From Muriicola jejuensis (GTDB taxonomy: Bacteria; Bacteroidota; Bacteroidia; Flavobacteriales; Flavobacteriaceae): a stretch of DNA of 64,000 nt. Below the pieces are notes generated by a model that did no database searches, was not told the origin of the DNA, and worked only from the letters and a program-made list of their open reading frames with translations. Positions within the stretch are counted from its first letter, which is position 1. Each line of letters starts with the position of its first letter. Shown one piece after another: positions 9,757 to 18,698 of this stretch. Where the stretch lies: contig NZ_JAABOP010000001.1 in the NCBI RefSeq assembly GCF_010671595.1, positions 1,550,001-1,614,000 of the forward strand. Reading direction: 5' to 3'. The translations under genes were made by a program, and so were the position numbers.

Positions 9757-11232
9757 TCTAGAAAAAACCTCCGCCCGGCCCACCGTTCCCTCCAGGCGGT
9801 AGTGCTCGGACAAATAACCTCTGACATAAGCATCTTCTGCCACGTATTCCTTGTCAAAAACCGGTTTGTCCTTTCGGGTGACCACGGTTTTGGGTCTTAA
9901 CGTGTCCAGCAGGAATTGGAGTTCCTCAAGGGCATTCTTTCTGGGATTCTTAAAAAAGGGATACAGGGCAGGCCTGCATATATTACTGGGGTGCGTTGCG
10001 GCCTTGGAAGGAGGGGAAGAACCCAGTAACCAATACCCGATATGGTACTCAAAAAAAAGGATTTCTTCCTGGTTGAGGTGGTGTTCCCTGATAAATTCAG
10101 GGACCGTAAATCCCTCCCCGTTGTAGTAAGTGCCGTGTTCCTTTTTGTTCTTTACGATATTGGTGAGCTCCAAATAGGATTCCACGGGCAGTAGGATAGT
10201 CAATAGCAGCACGATCGGATAATATTTGGTGCGGTATATCAGGGCATTGGACAAAGCAATCCCCAGGAGGATGAGGATCATAGGGTAAAGCTGCATAAGG
10301 TAATGGCCGTTCACCTTCCCGCTCTTGAGGAAAGAGAACACAACCCCCGCTATCACTATAGCGAGCAATTGGACCTTGGGTTCGGAAAAATCGATCCATT
10401 TCTTTTTCCAGCAGGCAATCCCCAGGACTATTAGAACGCCTGCAAGGGGAAGGACCTTGAAAACTGAATTTTGCTGATCTGTGGAATAGGCCAGAGGGGC
10501 TTTGATCACAGAATCTACCCATACCTCAGGGATTCCCGCCAGAAGGTAGGGCAAAAAAGTAGCTACAATGGCCAGTAACACTCCCGTGCCCATGAGGATC
10601 GTACGTTCAATACCCAGGTGTAAACGGCGCTCTTGCTGTGATCTCGTCATGACCCAGATGAAAACACCAAGAAGGGCATAGGCCAGATTCAACTTCATCA
10701 TTAGGGATAGACCGAAGAAGATACCGGCCAGGAAATAGCCTCGCTTTTTTTTGAATTTCAGGAGGAAAAAGAGGGCAGGCACGAATAACAGCATGCTCAG
10801 GTGCTCGGACATCACCCCCTGCACGCTCCCAAAGAGACTTAACAGGTAAACACATCCTATTGCAGGCCAGAAACCGGTACGGGATGAATGTACCTCCTTC
10901 CCCGCTTTATAGGTGAAAAAGGAAATCACGGCTACGGCTAGGGCACCAAATAACCTTATCGCAATAAAGCTTTTTCCGAAGAAGTAGATGATTGCAGAGA
11001 AAAAAAGAAAGACCAGGGGAGGTTTCAGGTCCCATAGCTGGGTATAAGGAAGATGACCTTCCACCCAGGATTGAGCCATAAGGATGAAAGTGCTTTCATC
11101 CCGGTCTATGTAGTCCCTGAAGAAAAAGGGAAATCGCAGTGCAACGGAGAGAAGGGCCAATCCCAAAAATACCTTACTATCCTTCAGATTCTGGTAATTA
11201 GGTATAAGAGATGTTATAACTTTGTGCGTCAT
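9742..11232 (-). CDS. ArnT/PMT-like polytopic membrane glycosyltransferase
   Basis: This is an integral membrane protein with about ten to twelve hydrophobic segments, resembling the dolichol-phosphate-mannose/ArnT superfamily that moves sugars from polyprenyl phosphates. The first periplasmic loop carries the acidic motif RDES (in YIDRDESTFI) expected for the catalytic aspartate. The following WDLKPPLVF motif is also typical. The ATG at 11232 (MTHKVIT) is preferred to an upstream ATG at 11277. The gene interrupts the biotin genes on the opposite strand; no functional link to biotin is evident. Confidence 0.82.
   Translation of the reverse strand: MTHKVITSLIPNYQNLKDSKVFLGLALLSVALRFPFFFRDYIDRDESTFILMAQSWVEGHLPYTQLWDLKPPLVFLFFSAIIYFFGKSFIAIRLFGALAVAVISFFTYKAGKEVHSSRTGFWPAIGCVYLLSLFGSVQGVMSEHLSMLLFVPALFFLLKFKKKRGYFLAGIFFGLSLMMKLNLAYALLGVFIWVMTRSQQERRLHLGIERTILMGTGVLLAIVATFLPYLLAGIPEVWVDSVIKAPLAYSTDQQNSVFKVLPLAGVLIVLGIACWKKKWIDFSEPKVQLLAIVIAGVVFSFLKSGKVNGHYLMQLYPMILILLGIALSNALIYRTKYYPIVLLLTILLPVESYLELTNIVKNKKEHGTYYNGEGFTVPEFIREHHLNQEEILFFEYHIGYWLLGSSPPSKAATHPSNICRPALYPFFKNPRKNALEELQFLLDTLRPKTVVTRKDKPVFDKEYVAEDAYVRGYLSEHYRLEGTVGRAEVFSRLEGQ
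11217..11224 (+). promoter_or_regulatory. Putative -7 element of the bioA promoter
   Basis: TAACTTTG matches TAnnTTTG on the plus strand, about 75 bases before the bioA start. It lies over the first codons of the divergent membrane protein gene. Confidence 0.45.
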
Positions 11233-11298
11233 ATCTTTTGGCGGGTCCTCCCTCGCTCTGCAAGATATGTATTTCAATGTTGCCCAAAAATATCAGGC

Positions 11299-12579
11299 TT
11301 GGAGAAACTTACCACAAGAGACAGAAAACACCTTTGGCATCCTCTTACACAGCACAAGACCCATGGCCATATGTTGGGGATCACCAAAGCGGAAGGGGCC
11401 GTACTCACGGATGAGGACGGAAGGGCATACATAGACGCCATAGCATCCTGGTATACGGCAATGTATGGCCATTGTCACCCAAAGATCACAGGGGCTGTCA
11501 CAGATCAGATGCATAAACTGGACCAGGTGGTCTTCAGTGGGTTTACACACGAACCGGCTATTGCCCTCTCCGAGGCCCTGATGGCTGTCCTGCCGTACAA
11601 CCAGGAAAAACTCTTCTTTTCGGACAACGGGTCCACCGCCACTGAGATCGGGATCAAGATGGCCCTACAGTACTTTCACAACCTGGGCGAAAAGCGAAAT
11701 GTCATGCTCGCTTTTGAGGAGGGATTCCACGGGGATACTTTCGGGGCCATGTCCGTATCAGGGTTATCTGCCTATAACGGACCATTCGAGGAACATTTTA
11801 TACAAGTGGAACGCATCCCTGTTCCTGATGAAGACACAATAGAAGAAGTACTGCAACACCTGGAGAAAAGACTGCAAAAAAAGGACGTAGCCGGTTTTAT
11901 TTACGAACCCCTGGTTCAGGGAGCCGCCGCTATGAAGATGCACAGGCCCGAACACCTCTGCCGTATCCTGAGGTTGATGAAAATGTTTGGGGTGATCACC
12001 ATAGCCGATGAGGTGATGACGGGTTTTGGCAAGACGGGCACCCTCTTCGCCTCAGACCAGCTGACGATCAAACCAGATATCATCTGTCTGTCCAAAGCAC
12101 TGACAGCGGGATTGCTTCCCATGGCCATTACGAGCTGCTCCCGAAAGATATATGACGCTTTTTATGACGACACCCTGCAAAAGGGCTTTTTCCACGGGCA
12201 TACCTACACCGCCAATCCGCTTGCCTGCAGGGCAGCTCTTGCGGCTCTTCAGTTATTGCTTTCCGGGGAGATGCAGGAAAATATCAACCGTATCATCCGA
12301 AGACACCAAGAATTCGATAAGCGCATCAAAGAGCATCCCAGGGTGGCCTCAACCCGGCAGACGGGGGTGATCTACGCCCTGGATCTCGCTGTCCAAACTG
12401 CCCGATACGGGTCTCTTCGGGACAGACTCTATTCCTATTTTATGGAGGAAGGAGTCTTTTTGCGACCCCTGGGGAACACGATCTATCTTCTCCCTCCTTA
12501 TGTCATCAGCGATGCCCAGTTAGATAAGGTCTATGAAGTGGTATGGAAAGGCCTCGATATGGATTTTGAAAAGGAATAA
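11299..12579 (+). CDS. bioA: Adenosylmethionine-8-amino-7-oxononanoate aminotransferase
   Basis: This PLP aminotransferase converts KAPA to DAPA using S-adenosylmethionine as amino donor. The family signature HLWHPLTQHK sits at the N-terminus, and the PLP lysine is in CLSKALTAG, followed by HGHTYTANPLACRAAL. The open frame extends far upstream with no family similarity. The best start is TTG at 11299, giving MEKLTTRDRKHLWHP and 426 residues, the usual BioA size; no in-frame ATG fits. It lies between the divergent membrane protein gene and the ketoacyl synthase. Confidence 0.93.
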   Translation: MEKLTTRDRKHLWHPLTQHKTHGHMLGITKAEGAVLTDEDGRAYIDAIASWYTAMYGHCHPKITGAVTDQMHKLDQVVFSGFTHEPAIALSEALMAVLPYNQEKLFFSDNGSTATEIGIKMALQYFHNLGEKRNVMLAFEEGFHGDTFGAMSVSGLSAYNGPFEEHFIQVERIPVPDEDTIEEVLQHLEKRLQKKDVAGFIYEPLVQGAAAMKMHRPEHLCRILRLMKMFGVITIADEVMTGFGKTGTLFASDQLTIKPDIICLSKALTAGLLPMAITSCSRKIYDAFYDDTLQKGFFHGHTYTANPLACRAALAALQLLLSGEMQENINRIIRRHQEFDKRIKEHPRVASTRQTGVIYALDLAVQTARYGSLRDRLYSYFMEEGVFLRPLGNTIYLLPPYVISDAQLDKVYEVVWKGLDMDFEKE

Positions 12580-12642
12580 GCACGAACTCCTTCTTAATCC
12601 ATAATTGAGGCTCCCGTGAAAGGAGTAGAACAAGAGAAGCCT

Positions 12643-12650
12643 TATTTTTG
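12643..12650 (+). promoter_or_regulatory. Putative -7 element before the ketoacyl synthase gene
   Basis: TATTTTTG matches TAnnTTTG and ends 12 bases before the ATG at 12663, in the 83-base gap after bioA. The ketoacyl synthase may therefore have its own promoter. Confidence 0.45.
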
Positions 12651-12662
12651 TCCCGATAAAAG

Positions 12663-13835
12663 ATGAGTTTAAGAACACCAGTATCTGTCATGGCCATAGA
12701 ATCCCTCTCCGCTCTGGGAAGGGGAAGTGATGAGGTATGGGCGGCCTACCTGTCGCAACGCCATGCCCTGGTGGAGATGCCTTTTGAGGACCAAAGTACC
12801 TTTGTGGCGCCCATTTCTGAGGATCAAAGAAAGGGAATAGATAAGATAAAGGGATCCCAATCCCAATATAGGAAGTTGGATGACACCGTACTCTTCGCTC
12901 TGGATGTCTCCAGGCTGGCGGTAGAATCTGCCGGATGGGATGGAAATAGATCTTTTGGAATAAACATCGGTTCATCAAGAGGTGCAACGGGGATCTTTGA
13001 ATCGCATCACCGGCAATTTATTGACAACGGCATTATACCACCCTGGACCTCCCCGGTTACCACCCTGGGCAATATCTCTTCCTGGGTTGCTCACGACCTG
13101 CGCACCTCTGGTCCTGAGATCTCGCATTCCATCACCTGTTCAACCGCCCTGCATGCGGTACTCAACGGGATAGCCTGGATACAAGGTGGGATGGCCGACC
13201 GGTTCCTGACAGGGGGGAGTGAGGCTCCCCTCACGCCTTTTACCCTGGCCCAGATGAAGGCGCTCAAGATCTATGCCACAGACCGGGGCCCGTTTCCGTG
13301 CAGGGCCCTGGACCTCAATAAGGAAGGGAATACCATGGTGCTGGGTGAAGGCGCTGCCATAGCCTGCCTGCAATCCGGGGAATCCCCGGACAGTCTGGCC
13401 CTGATCGATGGGGTAGGATATGCTACGGAGGTCCTGGAATCTTCTGTTTCCATTTCTGCTGAAGCAGATTGTTTCCAGAGGTCGATGCGCATGGCCATGG
13501 GCGACCTGCACCCTTCTGAAGTGGACGCTGTGGTCCTGCACGCTCCCGGGACAATAAAAGGTGACGAGGCGGAGTATCGAGCTGTGGAGAAAGTATTTGG
13601 ATCCGACCTTCCGCTGCTCACTTCCAATAAATGGAAGGTGGGGCACACCCTCGGAACTTCGGGTATGCTGAGCATGGAACTGGCGATCCTTATGCTGAGA
13701 CACCAGGTATTCATACCCCTTCCCTATGAAGGGGAAAACCCGATATCCAGGAACTTGAACAGGATTATGGTGAATGCCGTCGGTTTTGGCGGAAATGCGG
13801 TGAGTATTTTACTGAGAAGGCCCGGGGTCCATTAA
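12663..13835 (+). CDS. Stand-alone beta-ketoacyl synthase in the biotin gene region
   Basis: This is a thiolase-fold condensing enzyme related to FabF/FabB. It joins an acyl thioester to a malonyl-type extender with decarboxylation. The catalytic residues are all present: Cys159 in SITCSTALHA, His293 in LHAPGT, and Lys323/His328 in SNKWKVGHTLG; the C-terminal VNAVGFGGNAVSILL motif is also kept. With 390 residues it is slightly shorter than FabF and diverges in the PFD-x-x-R-x-G region (RALDLNKEGNTMVLGEG). It sits between bioA and bioB, which suggests (an inference) that it supplies the pimeloyl chain. An alternative is a role in an unrelated secondary lipid. Confidence 0.85.
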   Translation: MSLRTPVSVMAIESLSALGRGSDEVWAAYLSQRHALVEMPFEDQSTFVAPISEDQRKGIDKIKGSQSQYRKLDDTVLFALDVSRLAVESAGWDGNRSFGINIGSSRGATGIFESHHRQFIDNGIIPPWTSPVTTLGNISSWVAHDLRTSGPEISHSITCSTALHAVLNGIAWIQGGMADRFLTGGSEAPLTPFTLAQMKALKIYATDRGPFPCRALDLNKEGNTMVLGEGAAIACLQSGESPDSLALIDGVGYATEVLESSVSISAEADCFQRSMRMAMGDLHPSEVDAVVLHAPGTIKGDEAEYRAVEKVFGSDLPLLTSNKWKVGHTLGTSGMLSMELAILMLRHQVFIPLPYEGENPISRNLNRIMVNAVGFGGNAVSILLRRPGVH

Positions 13836-13910
13836 GGTTTGGGATATATAGAAGAATATGACCTGTATTTCACAAGATTCTCTATTTTTAACGAGCCATA
13901 AAAAGAATAC

Positions 13911-15002
13911 ATGAAAGAGGTTAGACATAATTGGACTAAAGAAGAGATCCTGGACATTTACCGGATGCCGATGATGGAACTGCTCTACAGGGCGGCGACG
14001 GTTCACAGAAAATACCACGATCCCAACAAAGTACAGGTTTCCACCCTGCTCTCTATCAAAACCGGGGGGTGTCCGGAAGATTGCGGGTATTGCCCACAGG
14101 CGGCCCGTTACCATACCGACATAGAAGGGAATGACCTGATGAGTGTCTCCCAGGTTAAGGCACAAGCCTTACGTGCCAAGGCTTCAGGGAGTTCAAGGGT
14201 GTGTATGGGTGCGGCCTGGAGGAATGTAAAGGACGGACCCGAATTCGACCAGGTGCTGGAAATGGTGAGGACCATCAACAAACTCGACATGGAGGTTTGC
14301 TGTACCCTTGGCATGCTGACCGAGAACCAGGCCAAACGCCTTGCTGAGGCCGGATTGTATGCATACAATCACAATCTCGACACATCAGAGGACTATTACA
14401 AGGACGTGATCTCCACAAGGGCTTTTCAGGACCGGCTGGATACCATTGACAATGTGCGGAAGAGCAATGTGACCGTCTGCAGCGGGGGCATCATAGGGAT
14501 GGGGGAAAAATTGGAGGACAGGGCCGGAATGCTGGTCGCCCTGGCAACCCTGGATCCTCAGCCGGAATCCGTACCTATCAATGCCCTGGTAGCCGTGGAA
14601 GGCACGCCGATGGAAGATATGGAACCCGTCCCTATCTGGGATATGATAAGGATGGTGGCCACTACCCGGATCGTCATGCCCGAGACCCAGGTAAGGCTCT
14701 CGGCTGGCCGGACCGGGATGAGCAGGGAAGGGCAGGCCATGTGTTTCTTCGCAGGGGCGAACTCTATCTTTGCAGGGGATAAATTGCTTACCACCCCCAA
14801 TCCCGATGTGAATGAGGACATGGAAATGTTCCGTCTGCTGGGTCTGGAACCTCAGGCAGCTTTTGAGAAAATGCCCCAGCCCAAAACGGTAGAGCAGGAG
14901 GAGTCTCAGCTTGCAGCCCAGGGGGAGAAACCCAGGTGGACGAGACCAGGACATCAGATCGAGAGAAACGAGTTGGCCAGGCAAAAGGCTAAATCCAGGT
15001 AA
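13911..15002 (+). CDS. bioB: Biotin synthase
   Basis: This radical SAM enzyme inserts sulfur into dethiobiotin to make biotin. The radical-SAM cluster motif CxxxCxxC is Cys54-Cys58-Cys61 in [12 protein letters not shown]. The conserved stretches [22 protein letters not shown] and LSAGRTGMS (which carries the Arg that ligates the auxiliary cluster) are intact. The C-terminal tail beyond about residue 320 is charged and looks non-essential. With bioF, bioD and bioA in the same window, all four late steps of biotin synthesis are present. Confidence 0.98.
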   Translation: MKEVRHNWTKEEILDIYRMPMMELLYRAATVHRKYHDPNKVQVSTLLSIKTGGCPEDCGYCPQAARYHTDIEGNDLMSVSQVKAQALRAKASGSSRVCMGAAWRNVKDGPEFDQVLEMVRTINKLDMEVCCTLGMLTENQAKRLAEAGLYAYNHNLDTSEDYYKDVISTRAFQDRLDTIDNVRKSNVTVCSGGIIGMGEKLEDRAGMLVALATLDPQPESVPINALVAVEGTPMEDMEPVPIWDMIRMVATTRIVMPETQVRLSAGRTGMSREGQAMCFFAGANSIFAGDKLLTTPNPDVNEDMEMFRLLGLEPQAAFEKMPQPKTVEQEESQLAAQGEKPRWTRPGHQIERNELARQKAKSR

Positions 15003-15056
15003 ATGCCAGTGAGGGACGAACATCTTTAACAGAATCGACAAATAGATTCGATTTTC

Positions 15057-15064
15057 TACCTTTG
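15057..15064 (+). promoter_or_regulatory. Putative -7 element before the cupin-like gene
   Basis: TACCTTTG matches TAnnTTTG 24 bases before the TTG start at 15089. An inverted repeat, AATCGA (15033-15038) with TCGATT (15048-15053), lies just upstream, over the expected -33 region. Confidence 0.45.
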
Positions 15065-15088
15065 ATAAACTGATAAATCAGGTTCGAA

Positions 15089-15958
15089 TTGAAACTACAA
15101 GAGATACCCCGGGTTGGGTCACTGACCAAAGAGGAATTCCTTAGAGACTATTTGAAGCCGCAGAGGCCTGTGGTAATGACGGAGAGTATACGGGACTGGC
15201 CGGCCTATTCCAAATGGGACTTCGATTATATCCGCAAGGTGGTGGGGGAGAAGACCGTACCCCTCTACGACAACCGGCCTGTGGACCACAAGGAAGGATT
15301 TAATCAGCCACACGCCACCATGAAGATGAAGGACTACCTCGATCTGCTCCAGAAAGAGCCGACCAAGTACAGGATCTTCCTCTGGAATGTGATGAAAGAG
15401 GTTCCGGAACTCCAGAACGACTTTTCATTTCCTGATTTTGGCATACCGCTCCTGAAAGGTTTACCCATGCTGTTCTTCGGGGGGATGGACTCCTATACAT
15501 TTATGCATTACGACATAGACCTGGCGAACATCTTTCACTTTCATTTTGCGGGCCGGAAGGAATGCATCCTGTTCCCTCAAAGCGAAAACAAATACCTGTA
15601 CAAGGTACCCCATTCCCTGATCACCCATGAGTCGATCGACTTCTCATATCCCGATTACGAAAGATGGCCCGGACTCAGACATGCCTCCGGTTACAGGACC
15701 TATCTGGAACACGGGGAAGTGCTGTATATGCCTGAAGGTTACTGGCACTATATGAGATATATAACCCCCGGTTTTTCCATGAGCCTCAGGTCGGTGGCCC
15801 GAAATCCCCTGAACCTGGGCAAGGCGGTCTACAATGTGGTCTTTATGCGTTATTTCGATAACGGAATGCGAAAGATAAGAGGTAAAAAATGGATAGACTG
15901 GAAGAATCGCAAAGCGATAGAGCGCACCGAAAAGGTACTCAGGACCCTCCCTTCCTGA
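15089..15958 (+). CDS. Cupin-8/JmjC-like Fe(II)-dependent oxygenase family protein
   Basis: The protein has the JmjC/cupin-8 double-stranded beta-helix fold. The expected metal ligands are visible as H-x-D in MHYDID, plus a distal His in EGYWHYM. The N-terminus (VGSLTKEEFLRDYLKPQRPVVM) is the usual helical lead-in of the family, whose characterised members are 2-oxoglutarate-dependent protein or tRNA hydroxylases. The substrate here is unknown. The only plausible start is TTG at 15089. It follows bioB after 86 bases with its own -7 element, so it is probably a separate unit. Confidence 0.8.
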   Translation: MKLQEIPRVGSLTKEEFLRDYLKPQRPVVMTESIRDWPAYSKWDFDYIRKVVGEKTVPLYDNRPVDHKEGFNQPHATMKMKDYLDLLQKEPTKYRIFLWNVMKEVPELQNDFSFPDFGIPLLKGLPMLFFGGMDSYTFMHYDIDLANIFHFHFAGRKECILFPQSENKYLYKVPHSLITHESIDFSYPDYERWPGLRHASGYRTYLEHGEVLYMPEGYWHYMRYITPGFSMSLRSVARNPLNLGKAVYNVVFMRYFDNGMRKIRGKKWIDWKNRKAIERTEKVLRTLPS

Positions 15959-15968
15959 AAGGGGTGTC

Positions 15969-16442
15969 TCAGGGGAAAAGCTCGTCCAACTGGTCATAGA
16001 CCCGGGAACTTTCCCATCCGCGGTAGAGCAGGTAATCGTACAGCTTTTTTTTCTGAAGGCGGGGATCGAGGCCTTTCAACTGGGAGAGCCGTTTCCTGGC
16101 CAGTGCCTGTAGTGCATCGGAATATTCCTGGTCCTCTACCTCTTCCAGGGCTAATTTTATGATATACGGAGAGATCTCTCTTTTTTTCAATTCCCGGGTG
16201 ATGCGGACGCGTCCCCACTTTTTGATCCTGAACTTCCCCCGTGCAAAGCTACGCGCAAAGCGCTCCTCGTTGAGAAAACCCCCAGAGATAAGATGGCCCA
16301 TGATCTGGTCTATGGCTTCCGGGATCATGCCCATTTCTTTGAGTTTCACCAATACTTCCTGGTGGCACCTGTCCTGATAGGCACAGTACCTCTCCAATTT
16401 TCTGGTGGCCTCAGTAAGGGTATACGAAGGTCTTGAACGCAT
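15969..16442 (-). CDS. recX: Regulatory protein RecX
   Basis: RecX modulates RecA filament assembly during recombinational repair. The 157 residues form three tandem three-helix repeats, with family motifs LERYCAYQDRCHQEV, ISGGFLNEERFARSFARGKF and KKWGRVRITRELKKREIS. recA is not in this window. The gene is convergent with the cupin-like gene, 10 bases away. Confidence 0.93.
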   Translation of the reverse strand: MRSRPSYTLTEATRKLERYCAYQDRCHQEVLVKLKEMGMIPEAIDQIMGHLISGGFLNEERFARSFARGKFRIKKWGRVRITRELKKREISPYIIKLALEEVEDQEYSDALQALARKRLSQLKGLDPRLQKKKLYDYLLYRGWESSRVYDQLDELFP

Positions 16443-16461
16443 GGTTCAAAGGTACTAAAAC

Positions 16462-16490
16462 AAAAAAAGCGGCTTCTGCTGAAGCCGCTT
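16462..16490 (-). terminator. Terminator of the RNase E/G gene
   Basis: On the minus strand AAGCGGCTTC, a 4-base loop and GAAGCCGCTT form a 10-bp stem (16467-16490 in plus coordinates) followed by a T run. It starts 2 bases past the RNase stop. Confidence 0.93.
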
Positions 16491-16492
16491 CT

Positions 16493-18049
16493 TTATATGA
16501 GTTCTTTCCCATTCTTGTCTTTGAAATGGTACTCGAGGTAGGTGTAGGCATCCCTGGGCTGGATCTTGATCCATTTCTTGTGCTCCAGGAACCACTTCGA
16601 CCTGATCGATGGAAAGCCCTTGGTCAGATACGCCGCGATAAATGGATGGGTGTTGAGCACGATCCCCTTTTCTTTCTTGGTGTTCTTTAAAAGGTGTTCC
16701 AGGTCTACATTGATCTTTTCGATCAGAACGATTGGAGCCTCTACCTCCTGGTTGCTGCCACTGGGGTTTTCCTCAGTGGTTTTGATGTTGATCTCCGGCC
16801 GCACACGCTGGCGTGTAATCTGCACCAGTCCAAATTTGCTGGGCGGCAAGATCTTATGCTTGGCCCGGTCATCTTTCATCTCTTTCCTGAGATGATCGAA
16901 GAGCTTTCTTCTGTGGTCTGATTTTACCATATCGATAAAGTCGACCACGATGATCCCGCCCATATCCCTCAGACGCAATTGTCTGGCGATCTCGGTGGCG
17001 GCAAGCATATTTACCTCCAGAGCCGTGTCTTCCTGATTGTTGGCCTTGTTGGACCGGTTGCCGCTATTCACGTCAATAACGTGGAGGGCTTCGGTGTGCT
17101 CAATGACCAGGTAGGCACCTTTGCTCATGGACGCGGTGCGCCCGAAAGAGGTTTTGATTTGTCTCTCGATCCCGAATTTTTCAAAAATAGGAACCGGAGA
17201 GCTGTACAACTTTACGATGGACTCTTTATCAGGTGCAATCTCATGCACATAATCCTTCAATTGGGTGTAAAGCGTCTCGTCATCCACGTGTATACCTGTG
17301 AAAGTATCGTTGAACACATCCCTTAAAATTGAGGAGGCCCTGTTGACCTCCACCAGGACTTTGGATGGAGTGAGTGCTTTGTACAATTTCTTACACATTG
17401 CTGTCCATTTGTCCAGCAAGTTTTGAAGATCCTTGTCCAGTTCTGCGACTTTTTTGCCTTCTGCTACGGTTCTGATGATTACCCCGAACCCTTTGGGCTT
17501 AATGCTCTTCACGAGTCTTTTCAGCCTTTCTTTTTCCTGATTGCTTTCGATCTTCTGTGAGACCGAAACCCGATCAGAGAATGGGACCATCACCAAATAG
17601 CGTCCGGCTAATGATAGTTCGGAGCTAATTCGCGGTCCTTTGGTCGATATGGGTTCTTTAACGATTTGAACCAGCAGGGATTGATTTGACTTCACCACCT
17701 GATTGATGGATCCGTGCTTGTCAATGTCTTTTTCGAATGGAAAGTTTTTCAGGGAGTAATCTTTGAGCTTCCCCGTACTCGCTTTTTTGATGAACTTCAA
17801 CATGGAGGCCAACTGTGGCCCCAGGTCGTGGTAGTGCAAAAAAGCATCTTTTTCGTACCCCACATTTACAAAGGCGGCGTTGAGACCCGTTACGGGTTTT
17901 CTGATCTTGGCGAGGAGAATGTCCCCTACATTGAAATTGTGATCATTTTCGTCTTTGTGGAGTTCAATGAGTTTTCCATCTTTTAACAAGGCAAAATCGA
18001 CGGCGACAGAATTGGATCTTACGATTAATTCTCTATTCACCTGAATCAA
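16493..18049 (-). CDS. rng: Ribonuclease E/G family endoribonuclease
   Basis: This single-strand-specific endoribonuclease acts in RNA decay and rRNA maturation. The order is an N-terminal S1 RNA-binding domain (VGDILLAKIRKPVTGLNAAFVNVG, about residues 40-125), an RNase H-like/5'-sensor region, then the DNase I-like catalytic core. The core carries the two metal-binding aspartates in LHVIDVNSGN and IIVVDFIDM. At 518 residues it has RNase G length and lacks a long C-terminal scaffold. The gene order HU, 29-residue basic protein, RNase E/G on one strand looks like one transcription unit. Confidence 0.95.
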   Translation of the reverse strand: MIQVNRELIVRSNSVAVDFALLKDGKLIELHKDENDHNFNVGDILLAKIRKPVTGLNAAFVNVGYEKDAFLHYHDLGPQLASMLKFIKKASTGKLKDYSLKNFPFEKDIDKHGSINQVVKSNQSLLVQIVKEPISTKGPRISSELSLAGRYLVMVPFSDRVSVSQKIESNQEKERLKRLVKSIKPKGFGVIIRTVAEGKKVAELDKDLQNLLDKWTAMCKKLYKALTPSKVLVEVNRASSILRDVFNDTFTGIHVDDETLYTQLKDYVHEIAPDKESIVKLYSSPVPIFEKFGIERQIKTSFGRTASMSKGAYLVIEHTEALHVIDVNSGNRSNKANNQEDTALEVNMLAATEIARQLRLRDMGGIIVVDFIDMVKSDHRRKLFDHLRKEMKDDRAKHKILPPSKFGLVQITRQRVRPEINIKTTEENPSGSNQEVEAPIVLIEKINVDLEHLLKNTKKEKGIVLNTHPFIAAYLTKGFPSIRSKWFLEHKKWIKIQPRDAYTYLEYHFKDKNGKELI

Positions 18050-18153
18050 TTTTTATCCCGCATTACGCAGGATGGATTAAACATTAGTTGTTACAGGTTG
18101 TGTTAACCCGTCGAAATCCTTTTAGAATTTCTATGTCAATGAACGTACTAAAA

Positions 18154-18179
18154 TGAAAAAGTAGTTTTTGCAACTACTT
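18154..18179 (-). terminator. Hairpin terminator or attenuator after the basic small protein
   Basis: AAGTAGTT (18159-18166) and AACTACTT (18172-18179) pair over a 5-base loop. On the minus strand a T run follows. The hairpin overlaps the stop codon of the 29-residue gene and may reduce transcription into the RNase E/G gene. Confidence 0.75.
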
Positions 18180-18263
18180 CTTCTTGTGGCGGTTGGCTCT
18201 TCTGCGTTTTTTACGCTTGTGTGTGGCCACCTTATGTCTTTTTCTTTTCTTACCACTCGGCAT
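18174..18263 (-). CDS. 29-residue lysine/arginine-rich protein, probably ribosome-associated
   Basis: The minus strand from ATG at 18263 to TAG at 18174 encodes 29 residues beginning MPSGKKRKRHKVATHK and ending RANRHKKK. About two thirds of the residues are Lys, Arg or His. Very short, extremely basic proteins of this kind are typically ribosomal or bind rRNA. A near-identical short sequence between HU and RNase E/G recurs, to my recollection, in flavobacterial genomes, and a small extra large-subunit protein has been reported in Flavobacterium ribosomes. Whether this is that protein needs a sequence comparison. Confidence 0.8.
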   Translation of the reverse strand: MPSGKKRKRHKVATHKRKKRRRANRHKKK

Positions 18264-18287
18264 AAAACTCTGCTTTTATTTCGGTTA

Positions 18288-18578
18288 TTACTTTACTTCT
18301 ACGTTGCTTTTTACTCCCTCAACAAAAACCTTAGCTGGCTTAAATGCCGGAATGTTGTGAGCAGGTATTTTGATGGTAGTGTTCTTTGAGATATTCCTGC
18401 CTGTCTTCTCCGCACGAGTCTTGATAATGAAGCTACCAAAACCTCTCAAGTACACATTGTCTCCGTTCTCAAGGGATGATTTCACCTCTTCCATGAAGGT
18501 TTCCACTGTCGCTTGAACATCACCTTTTTCTATTCCCAATTTTTCTGAGATCTTCGATACGATATCTGCTTTAGTCAT
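18288..18578 (-). CDS. HU-family DNA-binding protein
   Basis: This is a nucleoid-associated dimeric DNA-bending protein. The N-terminal MTKADIVSKISEKLGIEKGDVQATVETFMEEV gives the helical dimerisation half. GFGSFIIKTRAEKTGRNISKNTTIKIPAHNIPAFKPAK (about residues 46-83) is the beta-arm with the conserved RxxRNP-like region, here GRNISKN. The length is 96 residues. A promoter -7 element lies 37 bases upstream. Confidence 0.96.
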   Translation of the reverse strand: MTKADIVSKISEKLGIEKGDVQATVETFMEEVKSSLENGDNVYLRGFGSFIIKTRAEKTGRNISKNTTIKIPAHNIPAFKPAKVFVEGVKSNVEVK

Positions 18579-18614
18579 GTTTGTGTTTACTTAAACTGTT
18601 ATTTTTCAGGCTTG

Positions 18615-18622
18615 CAAATATA
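18615..18622 (-). promoter_or_regulatory. Putative -7 element of the HU promoter
   Basis: Read on the minus strand this is TATATTTG, matching TAnnTTTG, in the divergent region between HU and mutY. Confidence 0.5.
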
Positions 18623-18676
18623 TAAATATTATTCATTCTTTCTTCCTAATGAACTAATTTTAAGTCTTTAAAAACC

Positions 18677-18684
18677 TACTTTTG
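18677..18684 (+). promoter_or_regulatory. Putative -7 element of the mutY promoter
   Basis: TACTTTTG matches TAnnTTTG and ends 14 bases before the mutY ATG. Confidence 0.5.
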
Positions 18685-18698
18685 CTCTCTTTTAAGGC

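Noticed and set aside
11053-11298. Upstream extension of bioA adding about 82 residues
   Set aside because: The added part overlaps the divergent membrane protein and lies upstream of the likely promoter; it has no BioA similarity.
14385-15041. Open frame of 218 codons antisense to bioB
   Set aside because: bioB is certain on the plus strand; the antisense product is rich in His, Gly and Pro with no recognisable domain.
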